Source: Pseudomonas promysalinigenes
GTDB lineage: Bacteria; Pseudomonadota; Gammaproteobacteria; Pseudomonadales; Pseudomonadaceae
Length of the DNA stretch: 64,000 bases
Assembly: GCF_014269025.2 (NCBI RefSeq)
Contig: NZ_CP077094.1
Location: 2,232,001-2,296,000, forward strand
Direction of reading: 5' to 3'
Below are positions 38,021 through 46,363 of the stretch, piece after piece. The notes below the pieces were generated by a model. It made no database searches. It was not told the DNA's origin and saw only the letters and a list, made by a program, of their open reading frames with translations. Numbering within the stretch: the stretch's first letter is position 1; each line of letters starts with the position of its first letter. The position numbers and the translations under genes were made by a program.

Positions 38021-39262
38021 TTAACCGCGTGGCGCCTGGGCGCTGGCGACTTTATCGGTTGAGCCCGCTACCTTCTGCACCGGGTTACTGGCTTGCAGGG
38101 CCTGGCGCTGCTGGGCCAGAGCAGCCAGGGTCTGCTCACTGGCCATAGGCGTTTCTTCCGGGGTCACCGGCGAGCCAGGGCGCACCCGCTGCAGGCCCTT
38201 GACCACGATGCGGTCGTCCTTGGCCAGGCCGCTGCGCACGATGCGTAAACCCTCAAGCTTTGGCCCCAGCTCAACGGCGCGGTAGGCGGCCTTGTTGTCT
38301 TTGTCCATGACCAGCACGAACTTCTTGCCAAGGTCGGTGCCGACAGCTTCGTCGTTGATCAGCACGGCGTCATATTGGGCACTGCCCACCAGCTTCAGGC
38401 GGGCATACAAGCCGGGGGTGAACTGGCCGTCGCGGTTGTCGAACACAGCGCGACCACGGATGGTGCCTGTGCGCGGGTTGACTTGGTTGTCAACGAAGTT
38501 CATGTGGCCCAGGTGCGGGTTGCCGTTTTCGTTGGTCAGGCCCAAGTACACCGGGGTGCTCTGACCACGTTGGCCTTCACGCGCCAGCTGGGTGTACTTG
38601 AGGTACACGCGCTCGTCGGCGTCGAAGTAGGCGTACACCTTGTCGGTGGAAACCACGCTGGTCAGCGGCGTCACATCGGCGGTGACGATGTTGCCGGCAG
38701 TGAATTCAGCACGGCTGACCCGGCCGCTGATCGGCGCAGTGACACGGGTGAAACTGAGGTTCAGGCGTGCCAGGTCGAGCTGCGCCTGGATCGCATCGAC
38801 CCCAGCGCGTGCTTCGGCAGCGGCGCTGCTGCGCGATTCGGCCAGCTCGGCGGAAATGGCATTGCTGTCACGCAGGCGTTCGCCACGGCGGGCTTCGTTG
38901 GCGCTGCGCATGGCGGTCGCCTTGGCCTGTTGCAATTGCGCTTCGAGGCGGCGGACTTCGGCCTGGAACGGACGAGGGTCGATCTGGAACAACAGATCGC
39001 CTTTCTTCACCTGGGCACCTTCGGTGAAACCCACGGAGTCGATCTGGCCCGATACGCGTGGCCGCACTTCGACGGTTTCCGGGGCCTCCAGGCGGCCGGT
39101 GAATTCGTCCCACTCGTTGATCGGCTGCTCGATGACCTTGGCAACGCTGACCTTGGGCGCGGCGGGAGCCTGCACGGCGTCAGGGGTGCGGCCACAAGCG
39201 CTGATCACCACCACTGCCAGGGCAGCGAGGGGAAAGCGCAAGGGTTTGATTGAGTGATCCAT
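38021..39262 (-). CDS. mexE: RND efflux periplasmic adaptor MexE
   Basis: This 413-residue membrane-fusion lipoprotein (AALAVVVISACG signal) has the usual hairpin, lipoyl and beta-barrel domains: VRPRVSGQIDSVGFTEGAQVKKGDLLFQIDPRPF at about 70-105 and FTRVTAPISGRVSRAEFTAGN after the coiled coil. The start at 39262 places the lipobox 27 residues in; an upstream in-frame start at 39391 would add an implausible extension. It heads the operon. A MexT-box-like sequence lies 76 nt upstream, but no mexT gene is adjacent. Confidence 0.93.
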   Translation of the reverse strand: MDHSIKPLRFPLAALAVVVISACGRTPDAVQAPAAPKVSVAKVIEQPINEWDEFTGRLEAPETVEVRPRVSGQIDSVGFTEGAQVKKGDLLFQIDPRPFQAEVRRLEAQLQQAKATAMRSANEARRGERLRDSNAISAELAESRSSAAAEARAGVDAIQAQLDLARLNLSFTRVTAPISGRVSRAEFTAGNIVTADVTPLTSVVSTDKVYAYFDADERVYLKYTQLAREGQRGQSTPVYLGLTNENGNPHLGHMNFVDNQVNPRTGTIRGRAVFDNRDGQFTPGLYARLKLVGSAQYDAVLINDEAVGTDLGKKFVLVMDKDNKAAYRAVELGPKLEGLRIVRSGLAKDDRIVVKGLQRVRPGSPVTPEETPMASEQTLAALAQQRQALQASNPVQKVAGSTDKVASAQAPRG

Positions 39263-39337
39263 GGAGAACTCCGCCAATGTATTAGTAGTGGGCGGAGTGT
39301 GAGTGTCTTGCGCGCAACGCACGAATCGAACGCAGCG

Positions 39338-39361
39338 AAGGTCATTATCACGGGCAATGAT
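39338..39361 (-). promoter_or_regulatory. Possible MexT-binding site upstream of mexE
   Basis: On the minus strand the sequence reads ATCA-N5-CGTGAT-N4-ACCTT. It resembles the MexT consensus ATCA-N5-GTCGAT-N4-ACYAT: all four bases of the first block, GAT of the second and four of five in the last match. It lies 76 nt before the mexE start, the expected zone. The consensus is quoted from memory. Confidence 0.4.
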
Positions 39362-39471
39362 ATCTACACGACTACTATCGATGCCAGGCATGCGACCGTG
39401 CTTGCAGTTAAGCTCTGCAATGATATTGCCGCCGCACAGACCTTCGCACCCTCATTTGACATAGGCTTACC

Positions 39472-40656
39472 TTGCAGACTCATTCGCGTTTACCCGGCCC
39501 CTTTGGCATCGTTCTGCTCGGTATGCTGCAGATTCTGGTCTGGGGCGGCTCGTTCTTTCTCATGGCCGTGATGGCCGACCCGATCAGCCGCGATACTGGC
39601 TGGCCCAGCCAATGGGTCTACGGTGCGCTGTCCCTGAGCCTGATGGTTTCAGCGCTGGTCGCCCCTTGGTCCAGCCGGCTGATCGCCCGCTACGGCGGGC
39701 GCCCACAAATGGCGGCCAGCGGCGCGGTGGTGGCGTTGGGATTGTTGATCATGGGCGCCAGTCACGCCTTGGCGTGGTTTATGATGGCCTGGGCCGTAAT
39801 AGGCATTGGCATGGCCATGGGTTTGTACGAAGCACTGTTCGCCACCCTCGGTGGACTGTATGGCGAAGGCGCGGGCAAGGCCATCACTGGCATCACGCTG
39901 ATTGCCGGCTTCGCTTCGACGCTGTCGTGGCCAGCGGTGGCATTGGGCATCGAGCACATCGGCTGGCGAGCGACGTGCGTCTGCTATGCACTGCTGCTGC
40001 TCGTCGTGGTCGCGCCGCTGTATTGGCGGGTGCTACCAGAGGGAGGGAGGGTCGAACTGCCGGCCAGATCGCAAGCCCAGGCGAGCACAATGGGGGTGGA
40101 GCGCAGCCTGTATCTGATGCTGACGAGTATGTTCGCCATCGGCGCGATCATCATGACCGCTATCGCTGTACAACTGGTGGCGGTATTGCAGGGGTTGGGG
40201 CACTCTTTGCCGATGGCCATCGGCCTGGCGGCCATGCTCGGCCCCAGCCAGGTGGCATCGCGGGTATTGCAGATCCTGGCGGGCAAACGTCACCCGATAT
40301 GGACCGCGCTGGCCTGGGTCAGCCTGGTGCTGGCCGGGCTGCTGATCGTGGCATTCGTGCCTGCAGCCACGGCCGTGGGTTTGCTGATATTTGGCTGTGG
40401 CAATGGCCTGCGAGCGATCGTGCGGGGGCTGCTACCGCTGGCGTTGATGCCGCCAGACCAGTACGTGCTGCTGATGGGGCGGATGTCTCGGCCGGCGTTG
40501 ATCGGGCAGGCCGTGACACCAGTGGTAGGAGGCTTTCTGTTCGAGCATTACGGCGCCATCGGCGTGTTGTTGGCTCTCATCCTGCTGGCGCTGACCAATG
40601 TGCTGTTGGTGGTGATGGTGATGCGCCGTGTGAGACACCAGGCCAACGGAGTGTGA
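39472..40656 (+). CDS. MFS transporter
   Basis: This major facilitator permease of about 394 residues has twelve hydrophobic helices. The loop 2-3 motif is replaced by RLIARYGGRPQMAAS, a recognisable MFS A motif. The start is uncertain. TTG 39472 is used because ATG 39523 would cut into the first helix (FGIVLLGMLQILVWGGSFF). No clear Shine-Dalgarno is seen. It is divergent from mexE, across 209 bp. It ends 3 nt before the convergent GNAT gene. Substrate unknown. Confidence 0.85.
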   Translation: MQTHSRLPGPFGIVLLGMLQILVWGGSFFLMAVMADPISRDTGWPSQWVYGALSLSLMVSALVAPWSSRLIARYGGRPQMAASGAVVALGLLIMGASHALAWFMMAWAVIGIGMAMGLYEALFATLGGLYGEGAGKAITGITLIAGFASTLSWPAVALGIEHIGWRATCVCYALLLLVVVAPLYWRVLPEGGRVELPARSQAQASTMGVERSLYLMLTSMFAIGAIIMTAIAVQLVAVLQGLGHSLPMAIGLAAMLGPSQVASRVLQILAGKRHPIWTALAWVSLVLAGLLIVAFVPAATAVGLLIFGCGNGLRAIVRGLLPLALMPPDQYVLLMGRMSRPALIGQAVTPVVGGFLFEHYGAIGVLLALILLALTNVLLVVMVMRRVRHQANGV

Positions 40657-40659
40657 AGG

Positions 40660-41139
40660 TCACCCTTGTGCAAATGCCAACAGTTTGTCGCCGGCGAGCC
40701 GGTAGCGTACCCACTCGGCCTGGGGCTCGGCCCCCAGAGATTGATAAAACTCGAGCGCCGGGGTGTTCCAGTCCAGCACGCTCCACTCGAAACGCCCGCA
40801 TCCTTTGGCCACCGCTTCTCGGGCAATGTGCCGCAATACCTCACGACCAGCACCACCCCCCCGTTGCTGGGGCGTGATGTAAAGGTCTTCCAGGTAGATG
40901 CCATTACGACCTTGCCATGTCGAATAGCTGTAAAAGTACACGGCAAAACCGATTGCTTGACCGTCACGCTCACAAATAAGGCTGTGTACGTTGCTCCCCT
41001 CGTCGAACAGGGTTCTCTCGATGTCGGCCACAGTGGCGACCACCTCGTGACGCGCGCGTTCGTACTCGGCCAATTCGGTAATATACGCAAGGATCTGCGC
41101 GGCATCGTTACGAACGGCGGGGCGAATGCTCAAGCTCAT
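40660..41139 (-). CDS. GNAT-family N-acetyltransferase
   Basis: This 159-residue acetyl-CoA-dependent enzyme has the spermidine/spermine acetyltransferase-like pattern. LSIRPAVRNDAAQILAYITELAEYE opens the fold, the acetyl-CoA loop is ITPQQRGGGAGREVLRHI (about 88-105), and FEWSVLDWNTPALEFYQSLGAEP is the C-terminal landmark. Likely substrates are polyamines or thialysine-like amines by family analogy. It faces the MFS gene tail to tail and is divergent from the LysE gene. Confidence 0.92.
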   Translation of the reverse strand: MSLSIRPAVRNDAAQILAYITELAEYERARHEVVATVADIERTLFDEGSNVHSLICERDGQAIGFAVYFYSYSTWQGRNGIYLEDLYITPQQRGGGAGREVLRHIAREAVAKGCGRFEWSVLDWNTPALEFYQSLGAEPQAEWVRYRLAGDKLLAFAQG

Positions 41140-41267
41140 GAAAGGCTTCCTTGGCTTCGAATGGGTACAGTAAGGTGTGTCTACATAATTTTAGTTAACT
41201 GTATCGGTCGCCGATCAGGCAACTGCACTAGTGTGACAGCACTCGCCATCATTCTGGAATATCTGCA

Positions 41268-41888
41268 ATGTTTGCGTCTTTGGATCTACTCGGCGCCTTT
41301 ATGCTGTTCGCCTTCGTCTCTTCCATCACTCCTGGGCCCAATAACACCATGTTGTTGGCATCGGGGGTGAATTTCGGAGTGCGGCGTTCGATCCCCCATG
41401 CCATGGGGATCAGCGTGGGTTTCATGGTGATGGTACTGGCGGTTGGGCTAGGGCTGGGCGAGGTATTCAAGGCCTGGCCGCCGCTATACAGCGTATTGCG
41501 CTATACCGGGGCGGCGTACCTGCTGTATCTGGCCTGGAAAATCGCAACCTCAGGTCCGCTCGCAACCGACTCGCCCAGTGCCCGTAAACCCTTGAGCTTC
41601 TGGGGCGCGGCGGCGTTTCAGTGGGTCAACCCAAAGGCCTGGGTCATGGCGGTAGGGGCGATCACAACCTATACGCCGGCTCAGGGCTACGTCACGAACG
41701 TGCTGGTGATTGCTGCGCTGTTCGCCTTGGTCAACCTACCCAGCGTAGGCGTTTGGGTGATGTTCGGCAGCGCGCTGCGCACTCTGCTGCACAATCCTCG
41801 CTGGCTGATGCTATTTAATGTCCTGATGGCCGTGCTGCTGGTGATTTCGCTTTATCCCCTGCTGTTTGTAGAATCGGCCTTTTCATGA
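41268..41888 (+). CDS. LysE/RhtB-family exporter
   Basis: This 206-residue membrane protein has six hydrophobic segments and the family signature SSITPGPNNTMLLASGVNFG at residues 18-37, plus FQWVNPKAWVMAVGAI near 120. It exports amino acids or analogues. It is the second LysE-type exporter in the window and a different branch from the one at 20293. It is followed after 20 nt by an alpha/beta hydrolase gene and is probably co-transcribed with it. Confidence 0.92.
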   Translation: MFASLDLLGAFMLFAFVSSITPGPNNTMLLASGVNFGVRRSIPHAMGISVGFMVMVLAVGLGLGEVFKAWPPLYSVLRYTGAAYLLYLAWKIATSGPLATDSPSARKPLSFWGAAAFQWVNPKAWVMAVGAITTYTPAQGYVTNVLVIAALFALVNLPSVGVWVMFGSALRTLLHNPRWLMLFNVLMAVLLVISLYPLLFVESAFS

Positions 41889-41908
41889 ACCATCGGGTGC
41901 AGTAAACC

Positions 41909-42781
41909 ATGCAGTTGATCCCCTGGTCCTTCGAGGCCCGTGAAGGCTTTACCTTGCGTGGATGGCGTTCACCCGCCAGCGGCAAGCCGCTGCTGCACTT
42001 TCTGCACGGTAATGGCTTTTGTTGCCTGGCCTATCAGCCTTTGCTCATGACCCTGAGCGACCACTTCGATTTGTGGCTCAGTGATGTCCAGGGCCATGGT
42101 GACAGTGACCATGGTGGCGATTTTCTAGGCTGGAACCGCAGCGCAGCGTTGGCTATCGAGGCGTTCGAGGCTGGCCGCAGGGAGTATGGCGAAGTTGCTC
42201 GTTACGCCGTGGGGCATAGCTTTGGCGGGGTGTTGACCGGTTTGATGCTGGCCAGTGAACCGGGTCTGTTCGCGCGCGCGGTATTGCTCGACCCAGTGTT
42301 GTTCAGCCGGCGCATGCTGGGCGTGATGGGGGCGGCAGCGTGGGTTGGCCTGCACCGGCATCACGCCTTGGCTCGCAAGGCGGCCAGCCGACGCAGCCAT
42401 TGGCCGAACCGGGAGTCGGCACGCGTATCGCTACAGGGGCGGGGCATTTTCAAGGGGTGGAGCGACGCCGCACTTGAGGCCTATGTCGAGCATGCCATCG
42501 GCGATTGTGGCGAGGGCGTGGTACTGAAGTGTCGACCCAGCCGGGAGGTGGAAATCTTCAGCTCGTTCCCTTCACGCATGTGGGCGCAAATGGGTTCGAT
42601 CCAAGTGCCTACGCGGGTGCTCTATGGCGGGCAAACCTATCCGTTCGTGCCCCGCTCGGTGCAGCGCTTGGCAAGCCTCAACCCGCTGGTGAGCGCTCTT
42701 CAAGTTCCTGGCGGGCACTGCTTCATGCAGGAGGACCCAGCTATGGCCGGGCGAAAGGTGCTTGAGCATTTACTTGGCTAA
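41909..42781 (+). CDS. Alpha/beta hydrolase
   Basis: This 290-residue cytosolic hydrolase has an oxyanion loop FLHGNGFC and the nucleophile elbow GHSFGG with Ser104. The probable acid follows in the LLDPVLFS strand region, and the base is His near the C terminus (PGGHCF, about 271). The insertion between 130 and 190 is a cap domain. The substrate is unknown. A hairpin directly after the stop codon suggests the end of the LysE-hydrolase unit. Confidence 0.9.
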   Translation: MQLIPWSFEAREGFTLRGWRSPASGKPLLHFLHGNGFCCLAYQPLLMTLSDHFDLWLSDVQGHGDSDHGGDFLGWNRSAALAIEAFEAGRREYGEVARYAVGHSFGGVLTGLMLASEPGLFARAVLLDPVLFSRRMLGVMGAAAWVGLHRHHALARKAASRRSHWPNRESARVSLQGRGIFKGWSDAALEAYVEHAIGDCGEGVVLKCRPSREVEIFSSFPSRMWAQMGSIQVPTRVLYGGQTYPFVPRSVQRLASLNPLVSALQVPGGHCFMQEDPAMAGRKVLEHLLG

Positions 42782-42783
42782 AG

Positions 42784-42807
42784 GATTGTTCCACTGGTGG
42801 AACAATC
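42784..42807 (+). terminator. Hairpin after the alpha/beta hydrolase gene
   Basis: GATTGTTCCA (42784-42793) and TGGAACAATC (42798-42807) pair perfectly around a CTGG loop, 2 nt after the stop codon. A T tract is missing on the plus strand, so termination efficiency is uncertain. Confidence 0.6.
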
Positions 42808-42881
42808 AATGCCAATATGCCTGGCTACCGGTCGATTAGTAGCATTGCTAAGGTCTACCCAGTTTGAAGAGGAGGTTTCTC

Positions 42882-43769
42882 GTGAAAAAAATTCTGGGTA
42901 CATACCGCAGCCCCCACGCTCATTGGGTGGGCGATGGTTTCCCGGTGCGCAGCCTGTTCACCTACGACGACCTGGCGAGCAAGATCAGCCCATTCCTGTT
43001 GCTCGATTATGCTGGCCCTCATGACTTCACCTCCACTAATGACCGGCGAGGTGTAGGCCAACACCCGCATCGAGGTTTCGAAACCGTCACCATCGTCTAT
43101 CAGGGTGAACTGGAGCACCGCGATTCCACAGGAGCCGGTGGTTTGATCGGCCCCGGTGACGTGCAGTGGATGACGGCAGCCAACGGCATCATCCATGAGG
43201 AGTTTCACTCCCCGGCGTTCGCCCGCAGCGGCGGTACGCTGGAAATGGTCCAACTGTGGGTCAATCTGCCAGCACGGGACAAGCGCGCAGCCGCTGGCTA
43301 CCAGACGCTGTTGTCAGCCGATATTCCAGTGCTGCAACTGCCAGGCAATGTTGGGAGCTTGCGTGTGATCGCTGGCGCTTATCAAGGCCTTAGCGGCCCT
43401 GCGAAGACCTTCACTGCGATGGACGTTTGGGACATGCAGTTGAATGCCGGCAGCACGCTGCAATTACCCGTTGCGGCTGGGCGTAACGCCGCGTTGGTGG
43501 TGCTGCGGGGCACTGTGCGCGTCAACGGTGAGCGTGACGCAGGCCCGGCCAGCCTTGTGCTACTTGAGCGCGAGGGCGAGGACGTGGCCATTGAGGCGCT
43601 TGAGCGGGCCAGCTTGCTGTTGCTCAGTGGCGAACCCATCGATGAGCCGATTGTGGGGTATGGCCCCTTCGTGATGAACACCCAAGCAGAGATCGCGGAG
43701 TCTTTCGACGACTTTCACGCCGGACGCTTCGGGCATATGGCAGGGAATGCCGCTGATACTTCCCGTTGA
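42882..43769 (+). CDS. Pirin family protein
   Basis: This 295-residue bicupin protein has the N-terminal iron site residues of pirins: HPHRGFET, LEHRD and NGIIHEEFH. The pirin C-terminal cupin (about 180-280) follows. A strong Shine-Dalgarno (GAAGAGGAGG, ending at 42874) fixes the start at GTG 42882; a TTG at 42864 lies inside that ribosome-binding site. Pirins act as quercetinases or as redox-sensitive partners of transcription and metabolic enzymes. The role here is not indicated by neighbours. Confidence 0.92.
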   Translation: MKKILGTYRSPHAHWVGDGFPVRSLFTYDDLASKISPFLLLDYAGPHDFTSTNDRRGVGQHPHRGFETVTIVYQGELEHRDSTGAGGLIGPGDVQWMTAANGIIHEEFHSPAFARSGGTLEMVQLWVNLPARDKRAAAGYQTLLSADIPVLQLPGNVGSLRVIAGAYQGLSGPAKTFTAMDVWDMQLNAGSTLQLPVAAGRNAALVVLRGTVRVNGERDAGPASLVLLEREGEDVAIEALERASLLLLSGEPIDEPIVGYGPFVMNTQAEIAESFDDFHAGRFGHMAGNAADTSR

Positions 43770-44031
43770 TCGATGCCCTTGGGCGACGCCGCGCCAATAA
43801 GCTTTTGTCCCAAGTGCCCGCCCACGCTTACCGCCTGTCGCGAAGTGCCAGCATTCGATCGAACAGTCGAAGGCGCCGGGCGTTCTTCCACTAAGGTGCT
43901 TAAGGATTCTTAGGCATCACCATTGCCAAAGACCATGGAAGGCCGCTTTGGCATGCTCATTCTCAATTGGCATCCTGCCCCTATGAGGCGTAATCACACA
44001 ACAGGCCATCCACTCAAGAGAGGGTCGGACA

Positions 44032-44292
44032 ATGTCGTTAATTGGCGTTTCAATGCTGGAAATGCGGCAAATCATCGAACAGGCCTGCCTGCCTGACCGG
44101 TGCGAAATCAGCTGCCCTGATGGTACTACTTTGACTATTCGGTTGGGGCAGGGCCAGAGCCTGGAGCAAGCCGTGACCCTGTCGGGTATCTCATTACAGA
44201 GCCTGAACAACTGCCGCGACCTGGTAAACCTCGTCGGCCAACTTCACACGCTGCGCGGCAAGCAGCCTAAGGTGATCAAGGCCATTGCCTGA
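44032..44292 (+). CDS. DUF1652-family small protein
   Basis: This 86-residue protein matches the short DUF1652 family known from pseudomonads: a helix MLEMRQIIEQACLPDRCE, a strand ISCPDGTTLTIRL and a C-terminal helix with INxCRD-like SLNNCRDLVNLV. Its role is unknown. ATG 44032 follows GAGAGGG. It is a single-gene unit after a 262-bp gap, which contains an 8-bp inverted repeat (TGCCAAAG 43924-43931, CTTTGGCA 43946-43953). A GC-rich hairpin follows the gene. Confidence 0.85.
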   Translation: MSLIGVSMLEMRQIIEQACLPDRCEISCPDGTTLTIRLGQGQSLEQAVTLSGISLQSLNNCRDLVNLVGQLHTLRGKQPKVIKAIA

Positions 44293-44303
44293 TGGCGAGT
44301 GTG

Positions 44304-44327
44304 GGCCGGTCAGTCAGTTGGCCGGCC
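44304..44327 (+). terminator. GC-rich hairpin after the DUF1652 gene
   Basis: GGCCGG (44304-44309) and CCGGCC (44322-44327) pair around a 12-base loop, 11 nt after the stop codon, with only TTG following. It is a probable terminator with a poor T tract. Confidence 0.5.
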
Positions 44328-44380
44328 TTGGTCTAGGGGCGGCGATCGCGAGTTCGAATACTACGCTGGCTATCTACCGC

Positions 44381-44668
44381 TTATTGCAGCTCAAGCAGCA
44401 AATTCAAGCCGCCGTCACCGCATTTTCCGTGGTGACGCACAAGCCCGTGATAACTGCGGCCATCCCAGATGAAAGCCACGCTATGAGCCCGCTCGACTTT
44501 GTGCGGCAGAGGTGGACATATGTGCAGCCGCAGCGCAGGGCGACCTTGCAGCGTCAGTGCTGCCATCTGACACTGGCATTCCACGGTTTGAGCGACTGGC
44601 CCGAACAGGGTGTCACGGACGTAGTCCAGGTGCAGGTTGGAGTTGGGGGCGCGGCCTGGCATTTTCAT
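44381..44668 (-). CDS. Small hypothetical protein
   Basis: I do not recognise this 95-residue protein. It starts MKMPGRAPNSNLHLDYV at 44668 and contains two cysteines close together (VECQCQM) and a C-terminal HHGKCGDGGLNLLLELQ. Its composition looks like a real soluble protein, and it avoids the low-complexity style of shadow frames. An overlapping plus-strand frame (44285-44686) was judged less likely because it overlaps the hairpin and DUF1652 stop. Evidence for expression is only a weak AAGG upstream. Confidence 0.5.
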   Translation of the reverse strand: MKMPGRAPNSNLHLDYVRDTLFGPVAQTVECQCQMAALTLQGRPALRLHICPPLPHKVERAHSVAFIWDGRSYHGLVRHHGKCGDGGLNLLLELQ

Positions 44669-44877
44669 AGCTGCAGGCTGCCTTGAGCAGGGTAATTGAA
44701 CGTGCAAAGAGTAGGCATTCGCAGCTGGCTCCTGGCTAAACGATGGCATTTATCGTCTTTTTGAAGCTTAGCGGTGACGGATGTTCAATTAGTTTCGGGT
44801 TTTTTGCCAAGTGGCAGTCTTCAGGGAGTGTCAGTGGCTTGCAACTGTCACGTAGCTCATGGGTTACCTAGCCCCAA

Positions 44878-45522
44878 TCAACCGGCTTTGCGCAGGGTGA
44901 GGTTGATCCGCCGCTCGCCCATTCGCGAATGCAGCCCTGGCTTGATCGGTAGCACACCATGGAAGCGCAGCCTGTCTTCGCCGCCCCACACCAGCACATC
45001 ACCGTGACTCAGCGGTACCCGCGCAGTGCGATCCGAGCGCTGCAACCCACCGAGCAGGAAAACCGCAGGCAGCCCCAGCGAAATTGACACGATCGGTTGC
45101 TCGAAGTCCCTTTCGTTGCGGTCCTGATGCAAGCTCAGCCGAGTACCTGGCAGGTATTGATTGATCAGGCAGGCGTCCGGCACGAACCCTTCAAAGCCTG
45201 CTGCCAATGCTGCGCGGCCTGCCAGTTCAAGCAGCACCTGGGGTAGGGCAGGCCAGGCTTGGCCGCTGATTGGATCACTGGTTGTGTAGCGATAGCCCTT
45301 GGCATCACTAACCCAGCCCAGTGCCCCGCAGTTGGTCAATGCCACGGCCATGTTCAGCCCACCGGGTGTTTGCATGTGCCGCAACGGCGCGGCCCGCAGC
45401 ACCGGGCGTAGCGCATCGAGCAGCGGCTCAAGCACGCTCAGGGCGAAACCTGGCAATAGCACAGTCTGGCTGGCCAGGTGTTGCGGCTCAGGGCCGAACA
45501 AGTCGAGGTCGGACTGGATCAC
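44878..45522 (-). CDS. alkB: AlkB, DNA/RNA repair dioxygenase
   Basis: This 214-residue Fe(II)/2-oxoglutarate dioxygenase repairs 1-methyladenine and 3-methylcytosine by oxidative demethylation. The metal triad is His132 and Asp134 (SLHQDRNE) with His188 (RFHGV). The 2-oxoglutarate-binding arginines are in ERRINLTLRKA at the C terminus. NQYLPGTRLSLHQD is the family landmark. It stands alone without ada. About 200 bp without genes separate it from mobA; these hold no recognisable element. Confidence 0.94.
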   Translation of the reverse strand: MIQSDLDLFGPEPQHLASQTVLLPGFALSVLEPLLDALRPVLRAAPLRHMQTPGGLNMAVALTNCGALGWVSDAKGYRYTTSDPISGQAWPALPQVLLELAGRAALAAGFEGFVPDACLINQYLPGTRLSLHQDRNERDFEQPIVSISLGLPAVFLLGGLQRSDRTARVPLSHGDVLVWGGEDRLRFHGVLPIKPGLHSRMGERRINLTLRKAG

Positions 45523-45726
45523 GGAGCGTATGCCTGGTTTGGGTTTAAGACAGGAACGGCCTGTGGTTCACCCCTATGCAGACGAAATCAGTGAACTCGG
45601 CGGGCAGGCTGGACGTTCATACAGGCATACTATGCGGGATATGGGGCGGCACGTGAAGACATCTGCTCAGCGGTCAGGGGAGCAAGGCTCAGCTGAGTGC
45701 CCGTGCCACACCGGCGGCGCTCAGCG

Positions 45727-46302
45727 TCATCCCAGTAGCCAATCAGGGCTGTTGAAATTACTCAATCGCCGATCGTCACCCGCGCATTCCAGAGCTTGTA
45801 GTCGCTCGCGCAGCAAGGCCTTCTGCAAACTGCGCTCACCCTCTGCCCAAGCCTGTTCAAGTACCACCAGTACCCTGCGTGGCAGGACACAAAACATAGG
45901 CTGCCAGTACCCACCCTGGCGCACCATTGCGGCACCATCGCCTGCTGCCGCGATCTGCCGCAGGTCATCGAGCAGTGGCCGGTCAACCAATGGCGCATCA
46001 CAGGCCAGCAGTACCACCCAGTTATGCCTGGCTATCTTCAGCCCAGCTATCACCCCGGCCAGCGGCCCGGGAAAATCCGGGTCGCTATCGCTGACCAATT
46101 GGTCGGCATAAAGCCCGTATGCGTGCTGGTTGCGGTTGCAGGAAACCACCAGGTCATCGGTCAGTGGCCGAACCGTACGGTGTAGATGCGCGATCAAAGG
46201 CTCGCCGCGCCAGTCCAGCAAGCCTTTGTCACGCCCGCCCATGCGGTGACCGCGGCCACCAGCGAGGATCAGTACGGAGCAGGGGGGCAGTGCAGCAGCC
46301 AT
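45727..46302 (-). CDS. mobA: Molybdenum cofactor guanylyltransferase MobA
   Basis: This 191-residue enzyme links GMP to molybdopterin to make the MGD cofactor of the DMSO reductase family. The GTP-binding N terminus LAGGRGHRMGGRDKGLLDW and the metal site CDAPLV (residues about 98-103) are intact. The start at 46302 places the glycine-rich loop at residues 12-14; an in-frame start at 46347 would add a non-conserved leader. It lies 61 nt downstream of the RND pump gene on the same strand and could be read from that operon. Confidence 0.93.
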   Translation of the reverse strand: MAAALPPCSVLILAGGRGHRMGGRDKGLLDWRGEPLIAHLHRTVRPLTDDLVVSCNRNQHAYGLYADQLVSDSDPDFPGPLAGVIAGLKIARHNWVVLLACDAPLVDRPLLDDLRQIAAAGDGAAMVRQGGYWQPMFCVLPRRVLVVLEQAWAEGERSLQKALLRERLQALECAGDDRRLSNFNSPDWLLG

Positions 46303-46363
46303 GAAAAAAGGTCCCGGGCAGTCGATCCCCGGAACCCTCTCATTCAACGCCCGGCTTGTCCAG

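Noticed and set aside
43920..44031. Sigma-54 promoter before the DUF1652 gene (TTGGCATCCTGCCCC)
   Set aside because: The GG-to-GC spacing of 10 bases is not met; the resemblance is superficial.
44285..44686. Plus-strand coding frame of 133 codons after the DUF1652 gene
   Set aside because: It overlaps the DUF1652 stop and the terminator-like hairpin, has no ribosome-binding site and no family resemblance. The minus-strand frame 44381-44668 looks more protein-like.
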